Counted from the stretch's first letter, positions 38,344-47,641 are shown. The stretch is DNA of 64,000 nucleotides from Roseomonas gilardii subsp. gilardii (GCF_023078375.1 NZ_CP095554.1:2158501-2222500); one strand, 5' to 3'. A program made the numbers and translations. Notes: a model not told the origin generated them from the sequence alone.

Positions 38344-39231
38344 TCAGCCGCAGCGCGGCTCATGCGGCGCCGGGTCGTAACCGGGCAGGCCGGGCACGCC
38401 ATAGCCGGGGAAGGGGGTGTTCTCGGCATCGTCGGCGGCCGGCTTGCTGCCGAACCACTTCTCGCTGAGCTTCGCCAGGGAGCCGTCGCGCTTCATGCAT
38501 TCCAGCACGTCCTCGACCTGGTTGCGCAGCGCCACCTCGTCCTTGCGGAAGGGCGCGGCCCAGTGGGCGCGGGTCTCCTTGATGACGAAGTCCGGCACGA
38601 GTTGCGGTTGCCGGGACGCCGCGTACTTCACCACCGTATTGCCCGCGAGAACGGCATAGGCCCGCCCGGCGATCACGGCCTGCACCGCATCCGGGTTGCT
38701 GTCATAGGTCTGGGTGGTGAAGCCGAGCTTCGCCGCATTGGCCTGGGCCCAGGCGTCATAGGCGCTGCCCTTGTTCACCGCGATGGCCTTGCCCCTGAGG
38801 TCGTCGAGCGAGGCGATCGGCGTGTTGCCCTTGCGGATGCCGAACTGGAACTCGGTGAACAGGTAGCCCTCGGTGAAGAGCAGGTTCTCCGCCCGCTCCT
38901 TCGTCACGGTCACCGGGGCTGCGAGGAAGTCGTAGCGCCCGGCGTTCAGCGCCGGCACCAGCCCGGAGAAGGAGGCGCTGTCGATGGTGATCGGCCGGCC
39001 CAGCCGCCGCGCCACCTCGGTGAAGAGATCCACGTTGAAGCCCTGGACCCCGCCATCCAGCTTCGGGAAGGCATGGGGCGCGAAGGTGCCGTCCACGGCG
39101 GTGCGCAGCGGCGCCGGGGCGGCCGGGCTCTGGGCCCTGGCCGCCGGAGGAAGGGTCACGGAAGCCGGGGCGAGAAGGATGGCGAGCAGGAGCAGGCGGC
39201 GCATGGCGGGGCGGAGTCTCGTGGCGGTCAT
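38344..39231 (-). CDS. Polar amino acid ABC transporter substrate-binding protein
   Basis: This roughly 295-residue family 3 solute-binding protein has a signal peptide (RRLLLLAILLAPASVTLPPA, cut near ARAQ) and the domain start LRTAVDGTFAPHAFPKLDGG, with GFNVDLFTEVARRLGRPI and RYDFLAAPVTVTKERAENLL typical of polar amino acid binders. ATG 39231 and the in-frame ATG 39204 are both possible. The C-terminus has an extra tail GYGVPGLPGYDPAPHEPRCG. The ligand is unknown. Confidence 0.9.
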   Translation of the reverse strand: MTATRLRPAMRRLLLLAILLAPASVTLPPAARAQSPAAPAPLRTAVDGTFAPHAFPKLDGGVQGFNVDLFTEVARRLGRPITIDSASFSGLVPALNAGRYDFLAAPVTVTKERAENLLFTEGYLFTEFQFGIRKGNTPIASLDDLRGKAIAVNKGSAYDAWAQANAAKLGFTTQTYDSNPDAVQAVIAGRAYAVLAGNTVVKYAASRQPQLVPDFVIKETRAHWAAPFRKDEVALRNQVEDVLECMKRDGSLAKLSEKWFGSKPAADDAENTPFPGYGVPGLPGYDPAPHEPRCG

Positions 39232-39419
39232 GGTCGCAGCTTGGCAGCAAGAACCATGCAAGCCGAGCCCGCGCGTATCGGGGATCTGCCATGAACCGGG
39301 CGGTCCATGTGCCCGAATCATGCCATAAAAGGGTCCTCACCGTGCCGCGAGCGGCTCCCATCTTCCGCTCCAGAGGCCGGCAACGGCCGGATCACTCAGG
39401 CCTGGGAGGCCCCAGTATC

Positions 39420-39626
39420 ATGAAGTCCTTCGCCATCTCCCTCGTCTTCCTCGGCATCGCCACCATCCTGGCCGTGGTCGGCACGCTGCTGGGCAGCGCC
39501 GGCACCAGCCAGCTCCTCGCCCTCCCGGTGGCGCTGGCCGCCATGGTGTCCTGCCTGATGCTGGTGGGCGGGCTGCTGATCCTCGAATTCCGCCGCCCGG
39601 CCGCCCCCCTGGCGCTGGCGGCCTGA
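39420..39626 (+). CDS. Small two-helix membrane protein
   Basis: This 68-residue protein starts MKSFAISLVFLGIATILAVV and has two hydrophobic helices separated by GSAGTSQ, ending with a short polar tail. A purine-rich GGGAGG lies about 10 bases upstream and a classical terminator follows, so it is very likely a real single-gene unit. No family was recognised. It is cytoplasmic-membrane located by prediction. Confidence 0.75.
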   Translation: MKSFAISLVFLGIATILAVVGTLLGSAGTSQLLALPVALAAMVSCLMLVGGLLILEFRRPAAPLALAA

Positions 39627-39665
39627 ACCGCCGGGCCGCATTCCCGGCCGGACCGGAAAAGCAGG

Positions 39666-39693
39666 AAGGCGCCCCGCCCGGGGCGCCTTTTTT
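39666..39693 (+). terminator. Rho-independent terminator of the small membrane protein gene
   Basis: A 10-bp stem (AAGGCGCCCC and GGGGCGCCTT) with a 4-base loop is followed by a T6 run. It lies 40 bases after the stop at 39626. Confidence 0.95.
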
Positions 39694-39741
39694 GTGCCGG
39701 GCGCTCAGGGCTGGTGTGCCTTCATCGCCCCCGAAAACGGC

Positions 39742-39775
39742 GAACCGCCGGTTCCCGAGGGGGAACCGGCGGTTC
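39742..39775 (-). terminator. Rho-independent terminator of the alpha/beta hydrolase gene
   Basis: A perfect 15-bp stem (GAACCGCCGGTTCCC and its complement) with a 4-base loop lies 38 bases past the hydrolase stop on the minus strand and is followed there by GCCGTTTTC. Confidence 0.85.
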
Positions 39776-39812
39776 TGCGAAAGACCGGGAGGCCCTGTCC
39801 GGGCCGGAGGGT

Positions 39813-40481
39813 TCAGTCCGCCGCCATGGACATGCGGGCGCGGTTCAGCACCGACATCACGTGATCCTCGGTGGCGTCGCAGACCTTCTCCGTCTGGTCC
39901 GGCGTGAAGACATGGCCCGCGCCTTCCATGACGCGGTAGTCGATCTTCACGCCCTTCTGCGTGTTCAGCTTGTCCACCAGCTTCCGCACGCTGCTTTCCG
40001 GCACCAGCTCGTCCTGCGCGCCGTGCAGGATCAGGCCGGAGCAGGGGCAGGGGGCGAGGAAGCCGAAATCATAGTGGCTCGCCGGGGCGGAGATGGAGAC
40101 GAAGCCGCCCATCTCCGGCCGCCGCATCAGCAACTGCATGCCGACATAGGCGCCGAAGGAGTACCCCGCCACCCAGAGCATGGGCGCCGAAGGATTCACC
40201 GCCTGCAGGAAGTCGAGCGCCGCCGCCGCGTCCGAGATCTCCCCGATACCGCCGTCATAGCGGCCCTGGCTCTTGCCCACGCCCCGGAAGTTGAAGCGCA
40301 GGGTCGAGAAGCCCATCGCCTGGAAACGGCCATAAAGCCCGTGCACCACGCGGTTGTTCATGGTCCCGCCATGCAGCGGATGGGGATGGAGGATCAGGGC
40401 AACGGGGGAATTCGGGCGCTTGGAATGGTGGTAGCGGCCCTCCAGCCGGCCATCGGGGCCGGCGAACATCACTTCAGGCAT
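39813..40481 (-). CDS. Alpha/beta hydrolase (CocE/dienelactone-hydrolase-like)
   Basis: This 222-residue hydrolase shows HPHPLHGGTMNNRVVHGLY near the start, the nucleophile elbow GYSFGAYVG (serine), a catalytic Asp region HGAQDELVPE and the histidine in GAGHVFT. This is the family often annotated as conserved alpha/beta hydrolase with the HPHPLxGG motif. The substrate is unknown. It is divergent from iscR and has its own terminator. Confidence 0.88.
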   Translation of the reverse strand: MPEVMFAGPDGRLEGRYHHSKRPNSPVALILHPHPLHGGTMNNRVVHGLYGRFQAMGFSTLRFNFRGVGKSQGRYDGGIGEISDAAAALDFLQAVNPSAPMLWVAGYSFGAYVGMQLLMRRPEMGGFVSISAPASHYDFGFLAPCPCSGLILHGAQDELVPESSVRKLVDKLNTQKGVKIDYRVMEGAGHVFTPDQTEKVCDATEDHVMSVLNRARMSMAAD

Positions 40482-40871
40482 TGTCCCCTGGTGTCCACTT
40501 CCTTTGGGAATGCGCAGTCACGCATTCCGAGCCAACAGCCCTCGGGAGGAGAATGAAGGGGGAAACGCACAGGCCCTCCATCCTCCCCGGTTTCGTGGAG
40601 CGATGCCGACAGGGGCGTGCCGCGGACGCAGGAGGCATACCGCGAGACACCTTCCATACCGGCAGGGTTCCGATCATCTGATGTCTGCCGGGGCGGGCTT
40701 ACGATCCCCGGCGCAAAGCCAATATAGGGAGCGGTTCCTCTAAACCCTAACGAAATCATGGCATGGGGCCCATGTCTCAGGCTCCAGGCGGGAATATTCC
40801 CTTTTTGTTTCCGGTGTTGCGGGAACGCCCCTGTGGGAACACCGATGACACCGCGGAGGTGACCGAACGAC
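40482..40871. promoter_or_regulatory. Divergent control region between the hydrolase and iscR
   Basis: No convincing gene occurs in these 390 bases. It contains a 12-bp perfect palindrome GGGAATATTCCC (40790-40801) and CATGG-GGC-CCATG (40762-40774), both 70-110 bases before the iscR start. IscR usually controls its own operon, so these are candidate binding sites (inference). TTTTTGTTT follows the first palindrome. Confidence 0.45.
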
Positions 40872-41384
40872 ATGCGCCTGTCGACGCGCGGCCGCTATGC
40901 GGTGATGGCGATGGTGGAGATGGCGGGCCGCGCGCGATGCGCGGCCTGCAGCCCGGAGCCCCCGGTCAGCCTGGGCGAGATTGCCGGCGCGCAGAATCTG
41001 TCGCTCGCCTATCTGGAGCAGCTTTTCGGGCGGCTGCGGCGCGCGGGGCTGGTGGAATCGGCGCGCGGGCCGGGCGGCGGCTACCGGCTGGCCCGCCCGG
41101 ATGCGGCGATCTCGATGGCCGAGATCATCGAGGCGGTGGATGAGCCGCTCAGCGCCACGCGCTGCGAGGGCGAAGGCGCTGGCTGCCTGGCCGGGCGCCG
41201 GTGCGCGACCCACGACCTCTGGGACGAGCTGGGCGAGCAGATCCGCCTCTTCCTGGCCGGGATCTCTCTGGCGGATGTGGTCCAGGGACAGGTGCGGGGC
41301 CGCGCCCTGCCGCCGCTCCTGCCCGCCCTGGCACCGGGTGGGCAGGAGGGCGGGCAGAGGGGCGGAGAAGGGAGGGAGGCATGA
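40872..41384 (+). CDS. iscR: Rrf2 family Fe-S cluster-responsive regulator, IscR-like
   Basis: This 170-residue regulator has the Rrf2 start MRLSTRGRYAVMAMVEMA, a winged helix (LGEIAGAQNLSLAYLEQLFG) and three cysteines with a histidine, C-x6-C-x5-C-x2-H in CEGEGAGCLAGRRCATHDLW, placed as the [2Fe-2S] ligands of IscR (spacing one residue longer in the first gap). It senses cluster supply and controls Fe-S assembly genes. Its stop overlaps the first desulfurase start (ATGA). Confidence 0.92.
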   Translation: MRLSTRGRYAVMAMVEMAGRARCAACSPEPPVSLGEIAGAQNLSLAYLEQLFGRLRRAGLVESARGPGGGYRLARPDAAISMAEIIEAVDEPLSATRCEGEGAGCLAGRRCATHDLWDELGEQIRLFLAGISLADVVQGQVRGRALPPLLPALAPGGQEGGQRGGEGREA

Positions 41385-42493
41385 CCCCGCTCCCCCTTTA
41401 CCTCGATGCCAATGCCACCGAGCCGCTGCGGCCGGAGGCCCGGCTGGCCGTGCTGGAGGCGCTGGACCTGACCGGCAACCCCTCCTCCGTCCATGCCGAG
41501 GGGCGGGCCGCCCGGCGGCTGCTGGAGAAGGCGCGCGCCCAGGTGGCGGACCGTTTCGGCGTCCGGGCGCGGGAGGTGGTCTTCACCTCCGGCGGGACCG
41601 AGGCGGATATCCTGGCGATTCGCGGCCTGGGACGGGGCCGGCGCATCCTGGTTGGCGCCACCGAGCATCCGGCGGTGCTGGCCACGGCGCCGGAGGCCGG
41701 GCGGCTGCCGGTGGACGGGGACGGGCTGCTGGACCTCGCGGCCCTGGAGCAGCTTCTCGCCTCCGGTCCCCCCGCCCTGGTCTGCCTGATGCTGGCCAAC
41801 AACGAGACCGGCGTGATCCATCCCGTCGCGGAGGCCCTGGCCCTCTGCCGGCGCCACGGCGCCCTGCTGCATCTGGACGCGGTGCAGGCGGCGGGGCGGA
41901 TGCCGGTTTTCCTGGAGGCGCTGGGGGCCGACAGCCTTGCCTTGTCTGGCCACAAGCTCGGCGGGCCGAAGGGGGCCGGGGCGCTGCTGCTGCGCCCGGG
42001 GCTCGACCTGCCGGCGCATCTGCCGGGCGGCGGGCAGGAACGCGGGCGGCGCGGCGGCACCGAGCCCCTGCCGGCCATCGCCGGCCTGGGCGCCGCGGCG
42101 GAGGCTGCCGACCCCCGGGCGGCGGAACGGCTCCTGCCGATCCGGCACGCCATCGAGGCGGGCAGCGGCGCCCGCATCCTGGGGGCCGGGGCGCCGCGCC
42201 TGCCCAATACGGTGAGCCTGCTGCTGCCCGGCGCGCCGGCGGAAACCCAGGTCATCGCGCTGGACCTGGCCGGGGTCCGGGTCTCGGCGGGCTCGGCCTG
42301 CTCCTCCGGCAAGGTGGCGCGCAGCCATGTGCTGGAGGCGATGGGGCTGGGCGAGGCGGCGGGCTGCGCCATCCGCGTTTCCCTGCCCTGGAACGTGCCG
42401 GAGGACGCGGCGGAGCGTTTTCTCGCCGCTTATGCTGCCATGCGGGATCGCCTCTCGCAGCGCGCCGCGGAGAGCCCCATCTTCGCGGCATGA
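41381..42493 (+). CDS. Cysteine desulfurase, first copy (NifS/IscS class V aminotransferase)
   Basis: This 370-residue PLP enzyme takes sulfur from cysteine. It has YLDANATEPLRPEARLAVLE, the histidine in GATEHPAV, the PLP lysine in LALSGHKLGGPKGAGAL and the active cysteine in VSAGSACSSGK. It is more diverged and shorter than the second copy, to which it is linked by an ATGA overlap. Both appear catalytically intact. It might serve a special acceptor, such as tRNA thiolation, while the other serves Fe-S assembly (inference). Confidence 0.9.
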   Translation: MTPLPLYLDANATEPLRPEARLAVLEALDLTGNPSSVHAEGRAARRLLEKARAQVADRFGVRAREVVFTSGGTEADILAIRGLGRGRRILVGATEHPAVLATAPEAGRLPVDGDGLLDLAALEQLLASGPPALVCLMLANNETGVIHPVAEALALCRRHGALLHLDAVQAAGRMPVFLEALGADSLALSGHKLGGPKGAGALLLRPGLDLPAHLPGGGQERGRRGGTEPLPAIAGLGAAAEAADPRAAERLLPIRHAIEAGSGARILGAGAPRLPNTVSLLLPGAPAETQVIALDLAGVRVSAGSACSSGKVARSHVLEAMGLGEAAGCAIRVSLPWNVPEDAAERFLAAYAAMRDRLSQRAAESPIFAA

Positions 42494-43677
42494 CCGCTCC
42501 GGCCGCCAACCGCCCGATCTATCTCGACAACCACGCCACCACCCCGGTCGATCCCAGGGTGCTGGCGGCCATGCGCCCCTGGTGGGAGGAGAACTTCGCC
42601 AATCCGGCCAGCGTGGAGCACGTCATGGGCCGGGCCGCCGAGGCGGCGGTGGAGCAGGCGCGGGCGGAGGTGGCGGCGCTGATCGGCGCCGAGGCGCGGG
42701 AGATCGTGATGACCTCCGGCGCCACGGAGAGCAACAACCTCGCCATCAAGGGCGCGGCGCGTTTCGCCGCCACGCAGGGCAGCGGGCGCCGGCGCATCGT
42801 CACCACGGCCACCGAGCACAAATGCGTGCTGGAGAGCGTGCGCGACCTCGCGGCGGAGGGGTTCGAGCCGGTGATCCTGCCGGTCGGGCCGGACGGGCTG
42901 CTGGACCCGGAGGCGCTGCGCGCGGCGGTGGATGACGGCACGCTGCTGGTCAGCATCATGGCGGTGAACAACGAGATCGGCGTGGTGCAGGACCTGCCCG
43001 CGCTGGCCGCCATCGCCAGGGGGGCGGGGGCGCTCTTCCACACCGACGCGGCGCAGGCCGCCGGGCGCGTGCCGCTGGATGTGGCGGCGATCGGCGTGGA
43101 CCTGCTCTCGCTCTCCGGCCACAAGATCTACGGACCCAAGGGCATCGGCGCGCTCTATGTCCGCCGCCGCCCCCGTGTCCGCCTGGCGCCCCTCCTGTCC
43201 GGCGGCGGGCAGGAGCGCGGCTTCCGCTCCGGTACGCTGGCGCCGCCGCTGGTGGCCGGGCTGGGCGAGGCGGCGCGGCTGGCGCGGCTGGAGGGCGGGG
43301 AGGACGCGGCGCGCGCCGCCGGTCTGCGCGACCGTTTCCTGGCGGCGCTGGCCGCGCAGGTGCCGGGGGTGGCGGTGAATGGCAGCCGGGAGCGCCGGGT
43401 GGCGGGCAACCTGAACCTCACCTTCCCCGGCGGCGTGGATGCGCAGCGGCTCATGGCGGCGATGCCGGAGATCTGCGTCTCCACCGGTTCGGCCTGTTCT
43501 TCCGCCTCGGTGGAGCCTTCCTATGTGCTGCGGGCCATCGGGCTGGACGAGGCCGCCGCAAGAGCAAGCTTGCGCGTGGGGATCGGGCGCTTTACCTCGC
43601 CCGCCGAGGTGGACCTGGCGGCCGCGGCCCTCGCGCGTGCCTGGACATCCGTCACGTCCCCCGAGACGGTGGAGTAG
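42490..43677 (+). CDS. iscS: Cysteine desulfurase, second copy (IscS-like)
   Basis: This 395-residue enzyme is closer to Isc[21 protein letters not shown], the [18 protein letters not shown] loop, [11 protein letters not shown], the PLP lysine in [19 protein letters not shown] and the active-site loop [19 protein letters not shown]. It provides sulfane sulfur for Fe-S clusters and other thio-cofactors. It is flanked by the first desulfurase (4-base overlap) and ferredoxin (11 bases). No IscU, IscA, HscA or HscB genes follow. Confidence 0.94.
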   Translation: MTAPAANRPIYLDNHATTPVDPRVLAAMRPWWEENFANPASVEHVMGRAAEAAVEQARAEVAALIGAEAREIVMTSGATESNNLAIKGAARFAATQGSGRRRIVTTATEHKCVLESVRDLAAEGFEPVILPVGPDGLLDPEALRAAVDDGTLLVSIMAVNNEIGVVQDLPALAAIARGAGALFHTDAAQAAGRVPLDVAAIGVDLLSLSGHKIYGPKGIGALYVRRRPRVRLAPLLSGGGQERGFRSGTLAPPLVAGLGEAARLARLEGGEDAARAAGLRDRFLAALAAQVPGVAVNGSRERRVAGNLNLTFPGGVDAQRLMAAMPEICVSTGSACSSASVEPSYVLRAIGLDEAAARASLRVGIGRFTSPAEVDLAAAALARAWTSVTSPETVE

Positions 43678-43688
43678 GAGCGGCGCGG

Positions 43689-44006
43689 ATGCCGAAGATG
43701 ACGTTTATCGAGCGTGACGGCACGCGGCGCGAGGTGGATGCGCCGCTGGGCCTCAGCGTGCTGGAGATCGCCCATCGCCATGGCGTGGATATCGAGGGCG
43801 CCTGCGAGGGCAGCCTCGCCTGCGCGACCTGCCACGTGATCGTGGAGGGCGACTGGTTCCCGAAGCTGGCCGAGCCGACGGAGGATGAGGAGGACATGCT
43901 CGACCTCGCCTTCGACCTGCAGGAAACCTCCCGCCTCGGCTGCCAGATCGTGATGACCGAGGCGCTGGACGGGCTGGTGGTCAAGCTGCCGGCCGCCGGC
44001 AAGTAG
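43689..44006 (+). CDS. fdx: Adrenodoxin-type [2Fe-2S] ferredoxin
   Basis: This 105-residue ferredoxin has the pattern C-x5-C-x2-C in [20 protein letters not shown] and a fourth cysteine in [13 protein letters not shown]. It belongs to the Isc ferredoxin group that gives electrons during cluster assembly. It ends the iscR-desulfurase run, which supports that role. Confidence 0.95.
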   Translation: MPKMTFIERDGTRREVDAPLGLSVLEIAHRHGVDIEGACEGSLACATCHVIVEGDWFPKLAEPTEDEEDMLDLAFDLQETSRLGCQIVMTEALDGLVVKLPAAGK

Positions 44007-44116
44007 GAGGCTTCGCCGGACGGCCATCGCCCTCCGGCCTGCCTGTTCCGGAGGGCGGGACGGGGCCAGAGATGGGGCGAGCCTGGCGGGCGCCATCGGG
44101 GTGGAGATTTCGCGGG

Positions 44117-44860
44117 ATGCCGCAGCAACAGTTTCAGTCCTATGGCATGCCGGGCGGCCTGTTCCAGCGGCTGCGCCAGGGCGCTACGCCGGAATGGGAG
44201 GCCTATTGCTGGCATCCCTTCGTGCGGGGGCTGGCCGAGGGCACGCTGCCGCTTCCGGCCTTCCGGCACTATCTGGTGCAGGACTATCTCTTCCTGGTGC
44301 AGTTCGCCCGCGCCCAGGCCCTGGCCGTGGTGAAGGCGGAGAGCCTCGCCGCGATGCGCGAGAAGAGCGCGGCGGTGGACGCCATCCTCGGCGAGACGCG
44401 CCTGCACCTGGAATACTGCGCCGGCTGGAACCTGTCCGAGGAAGATATCCTGGCACAGCCCGAGGCGGCCGAGACGGTCGCCTATACCCGCTGGGTGCTG
44501 GACCGCGGCTTCGCCGGCGACATCCTGGACCTGGAGGTGGCGCTCGCCCCCTGCACCGTGGGCTATGGCGAGATCGCCCTGCGCATCGAGGCGCATCCCG
44601 GCCGCCGCCGCGACGACAACCCCTATGAGAGCTGGATCGCCATGTATGCGGGCGAGGAGTACCAGGCCCTGGCGCGTTCCGCCGCGGCGCGGATCGATGC
44701 GCTGGGCGCCAGCCATGGCGGCGAGGCCCGCCTGCCGCTGCTGACCCGGACCTTCGCCGAGGCCTCCCGGCTGGAGGCGGATTTCTGGGCCATGGGCCTG
44801 CGCGCCGTGCCCCCGGCCGGCGGAATCGCCGCCGAGGGCGCGCTGTCGGAGATCGGCTGA
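44117..44860 (+). CDS. tenA: TenA family protein (aminopyrimidine aminohydrolase/thiaminase II-like)
   Basis: TenA-type enzymes salvage the pyrimidine of thiamin. This 247-residue all-helical protein shows [19 protein letters not shown], the conserved tyrosines, and the active-site cysteine in [23 protein letters not shown] 44117 follows GCGGG; an in-frame ATG 44147 is possible. Its stop overlaps the mnmA start (TGATG), so it shares a transcript with it. No thiamin riboswitch was seen in front of it. Confidence 0.85.
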   Translation: MPQQQFQSYGMPGGLFQRLRQGATPEWEAYCWHPFVRGLAEGTLPLPAFRHYLVQDYLFLVQFARAQALAVVKAESLAAMREKSAAVDAILGETRLHLEYCAGWNLSEEDILAQPEAAETVAYTRWVLDRGFAGDILDLEVALAPCTVGYGEIALRIEAHPGRRRDDNPYESWIAMYAGEEYQALARSAAARIDALGASHGGEARLPLLTRTFAEASRLEADFWAMGLRAVPPAGGIAAEGALSEIG

Positions 44861-45960
44861 TGCGGATCCTGGTCGCCATGTCCGGCGGGGTGGACAGCAG
44901 CGTCGTGGCCGGGCTGCTGCGGGAGGAGGGCCATGAGGTCGTTGGCGCCACGCTGCAGCTCTACGACCACGGGGCCGCCGTGTCCCGCAAGGGCGCCTGC
45001 TGCGCCGGGCAGGATATCCACGACGCCCGGGATGTCGCCGACCGGCTCGGCATCCCGCATTACGTGCTGGACCGCGAGACCCGTTTCCGCGATGCGGTGA
45101 TCGAGGATTTCGCGAACAGCTACGCGCGCGGCGAAACCCCCATCCCCTGCGTCCGCTGCAATCAGACGGTGAAGTTCCAGGACCTCTTCGGCCTCGCCCG
45201 GGACCTGGGCTGCGAGGCGCTGGCGACGGGGCATTACGCGCAGCGCGTCGAGGGGCCCTCGGGGGCGGAACTGCACCGAGCTGTCGATCCGGCGCGCGAC
45301 CAGTCCTATTTCCTGTTCGCCACCACGCGTGAGCAACTGGCCTTCACCCGCTTCCCGCTGGGTGCCATGCCCGACAAGGCCGCCGTGCGCGCCGAGGCGG
45401 CGCGGCTGGGCCTCGCCGTGGCGGAGAAGCCCGACAGCCAGGACATCTGCTTCGTGCCCGCCGGACGATACCACGAGACGGTGGCGAAGCTGCGCCCCGA
45501 GGCGGCGCAGCCCGGCGAGATCGTGCATCTCGACGGCCGCGTGCTGGGCCGCCACGAGGGGCTGGGGCGCTTCACCGTGGGGCAGGGACGGGGCCTCGGC
45601 ACGGCCGCGCGCGATGGCGAGGAGCCGATGTATGTGGCGGCCCTGGACGCCACCCGGCGGCGCGTCGTGGTCGGCCCCAGGGCGGCGATTCCACAATCCG
45701 TGGTGGAGGCTGGCGAGGCGAACTGGCTGATCCCGCCGCCCGAGGGGGAATTCACCGCGCAGGCGAAGTTCCGCGCCCGCGAGGTGCCGCAGCCGGTGCG
45801 GGCCCGCTGGGATGCGGCGCGCGGCCTGCTCTCCGTCACGCCGGAACAGCCGGTGATCGCGGCGCCGGGGCAGGCGCTGGTGCTCTATGATGGGGAACGC
45901 GTGCTCGGCGGCGGATTCATCCGCCGGGCGGGCGTTGACAGGAACGGCGCGGCGGCCTAA
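44860..45960 (+). CDS. mnmA: tRNA-specific 2-thiouridylase MnmA
   Basis: MnmA activates uridine 34 of Lys, Glu and Gln tRNAs with ATP and adds sulfur delivered from a cysteine desulfurase. The 366-residue protein has the PP-loop [18 protein letters not shown], the first catalytic cysteine in [11 protein letters not shown] (about residue 97) and the second in [12 protein letters not shown] (about 197). Its position a little downstream of two desulfurases and a ferredoxin fits a sulfur-trafficking group. Confidence 0.95.
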   Translation: MRILVAMSGGVDSSVVAGLLREEGHEVVGATLQLYDHGAAVSRKGACCAGQDIHDARDVADRLGIPHYVLDRETRFRDAVIEDFANSYARGETPIPCVRCNQTVKFQDLFGLARDLGCEALATGHYAQRVEGPSGAELHRAVDPARDQSYFLFATTREQLAFTRFPLGAMPDKAAVRAEAARLGLAVAEKPDSQDICFVPAGRYHETVAKLRPEAAQPGEIVHLDGRVLGRHEGLGRFTVGQGRGLGTAARDGEEPMYVAALDATRRRVVVGPRAAIPQSVVEAGEANWLIPPPEGEFTAQAKFRAREVPQPVRARWDAARGLLSVTPEQPVIAAPGQALVLYDGERVLGGGFIRRAGVDRNGAAA

Positions 45961-45977
45961 TTCGCGGCCCACCGGTT

Positions 45978-46052
45978 GGCGGCGTAGCTCAGCGGTAGAG
46001 CAGGGGAATCATAATCCCTTGGTCGGCGGTTCAAATCCGTCCGCCGCTACCA
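45978..46052 (+). tRNA. tRNA-Met (CAU), elongator type
   Basis: The 75-base gene folds as a standard cloverleaf: acceptor GGCGGCG/CGCCGCT with a G-U at 1-72, D stem GCTC/GAGC, anticodon loop ATCATAA with CAU, five-base variable loop, T stem GGCGG/CCGTC with loop TTCAAAT, and an encoded CCA. The paired first base and the anticodon stem lacking the initiator GGG/CCC pattern point to the elongator. A tRNA-Ile2 with modified CAU is possible but less like this sequence. Confidence 0.9.
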
Positions 46053-46109
46053 ACTGGTCTTCCAGAACATCCCCGACAATTCGCTGCCCATTGCCAGAAA
46101 TGGCAACTG

Positions 46110-46138
46110 GCCCGCGACGCCAGGGCGCGAGCCTTTTA
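46110..46138 (+). terminator. Terminator after tRNA-Met
   Basis: GGCCCGCG and CGCGAGCC pair with one mismatch around a 9-base loop and are followed by TTTTATTT. Nearby TTGCCA-GAAA-TGGCAA (46092-46107) forms a second small hairpin. Confidence 0.65.
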
Positions 46139-46165
46139 TTTCGTCACGGTGGCGTGGAAGCGGAC

Positions 46166-46387
46166 TCAGCACGCCATAAGGGCCGGCTGGCTTTCCTCGG
46201 ACAGGATCGCGGGATGCAGCGCTGCCACGGTCACGGGCGGTGCTGCCGTGTCGAGTGCGCGCAGCAGGCTGGCCATGCGGCTCAGGATCATGGTGGCGGC
46301 CGAGTGGTCGGCCTCGAAGGCTTCGACCGCCAGTTGGTCGACTCGCTCCGCGAGATCAACCAGGGTGAGATGGCGCGGGTTTTCCAT
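46166..46387 (-). CDS. Hypothetical protein, 73 residues
   Basis: The reading frame from ATG 46387 gives MENPRHLTLVDLAERVDQLA, VEAFEADHSAATMILSRMAS and a tail with LHPAILSEESQPALMAC. It is soluble, helical and acidic in the middle, with normal codon use for the genome. A longer start at 46456 exists but encodes less protein-like sequence. No family was recognised. Confidence 0.55.
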   Translation of the reverse strand: MENPRHLTLVDLAERVDQLAVEAFEADHSAATMILSRMASLLRALDTAAPPVTVAALHPAILSEESQPALMAC

Positions 46388-46532
46388 GCCGGGAACGCTG
46401 GGCTCCTCTCCGCCATGTCCCGAAGGGGAATGGGTGCGGTGCAAAAAGATTAACATCTGGTGAAGCGGTGGCGAAGGAAAAACCGCTACCCTGGATACGT
46501 ATAGCCATGATGTGGAAACAATTCAGAATTGC

Positions 46533-46565
46533 AAAAAATGCCAGCCGCACTTTCGCGCGGCCGGC
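46533..46565 (-). terminator. Rho-independent terminator of the dipeptidase operon
   Basis: On the minus strand GCCGGCCGC pairs with GCGGCTGGC (one G-U pair) over an 8-base loop, followed by ATTTTTTGC. It starts 28 bases past the dipeptidase stop. Confidence 0.85.
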
Positions 46566-46592
46566 AGGGGATTCTTCCGCAGATGCCGCCGG

Positions 46593-47630
46593 TCAGTCCC
46601 CGGCGACGGCCAGCGCGGCGCGCCAGACCCGCAGGAAATTCCCGGACCAGAGCAGTTCCAGCGCCTGCCGGTCATAGCCCCGGCGTGCCAGCTCGGCGGT
46701 CAGGCCCAGGGTCTCCCCGGCATGGCGCCAGCCCTCCACCCCGCCGCCGCCGTCGAAGTCGCTGGACAGGCCGACATGCCCGATGCCGATGCGCCGCACC
46801 GCATGGTCCACATGGTCCGCCATATCGGCCACCGAGGCGCGGAACCGGCCATCCGGGTCCGGTGCCCGCAGGAAGGCCGGGACAGCGGTGATCTGCACGA
46901 TCCCGCCCACCTGCCTCAGCATGTCGAGCTGTTCGTCATCCAGGTTGCGCGGATGCGCGCGCAGGGCGGCGCAGCAGGTATGGGTGGCGAGCACCGGCGC
47001 CTTCGAGATCTCGGCCGCCTGGAAGAAGCTGCTGCGGGCGATGTGGGACATGTCCACCATCAGCCCGACCCGGTTCATCTCCCGCACCGCCTGCCGGCCC
47101 AGCTCGCTCAGCCCGCCATGCAGGGCGGGGCCGTCCCCGAGTTCCGGCTTGGGCCGGGCCGCGTCGGAGAGGTCGTTGTGCCCGTCATGCGTGACAGTGA
47201 CGTAACAGGCGCCGAGGTCGCGCCAGAGCTTCAGCCGGGACAGGTCGTGCCCCATGGCATTGCCGTTCTCCACGCCCAGCAGCACGGCGAAGGCCCCCTC
47301 CGCCTGGGCGGCGGCGAGTTCGTCCGGCGTGGTGACAAGGCGGTGCTCCGCATCCGCCGTGCCGCGGATGGCGCGCAGCATGGCCTCGGCGCGCTCCCCG
47401 GCGGCGGCATGGCCCTCCGGCGTGCGGGGCCCCTGCGGCGTATAGGCGATGAAGACCACGCCCTTCAGCCCGCCGGCCTTCATCTTGGGGAAGTCCACCT
47501 GCCGCGGCGTCTCGCCATGCGGGTCGGGCATGTCCGGCCAGGGGATGTCCACATGCGTGTCGAGCGTCGGCAGCGACGCATGCAGCGCGGCGATTTCCGC
47601 TTCGGCGGAATGGGTGATGGGGGCGTCCAT
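46593..47630 (-). CDS. Membrane-dipeptidase family (M19) peptidase
   Basis: This 345-residue zinc enzyme of the renal dipeptidase family has the metal motif DTHVDIPW (H-x-D), the bridging glutamate in LGVENGNAM, and histidines in ATHTCCAALRAHPRN, and ends with GHVGLSSDFDGGGGVEG. These hydrolyse dipeptides, sometimes D-amino acid containing. It is probably cotranscribed with the serine hydrolase, whose stop lies 11 bases before it. Confidence 0.93.
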   Translation of the reverse strand: MDAPITHSAEAEIAALHASLPTLDTHVDIPWPDMPDPHGETPRQVDFPKMKAGGLKGVVFIAYTPQGPRTPEGHAAAGERAEAMLRAIRGTADAEHRLVTTPDELAAAQAEGAFAVLLGVENGNAMGHDLSRLKLWRDLGACYVTVTHDGHNDLSDAARPKPELGDGPALHGGLSELGRQAVREMNRVGLMVDMSHIARSSFFQAAEISKAPVLATHTCCAALRAHPRNLDDEQLDMLRQVGGIVQITAVPAFLRAPDPDGRFRASVADMADHVDHAVRRIGIGHVGLSSDFDGGGGVEGWRHAGETLGLTAELARRGYDRQALELLWSGNFLRVWRAALAVAGD

Positions 47631-47641
47631 GGCAGTCCCGT

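Noticed and set aside
44007-44116. Possible thiamin riboswitch before tenA
   Set aside because: No THI-box sequence or fitting helices were seen; tenA seems to be expressed from the iscR-side transcript.
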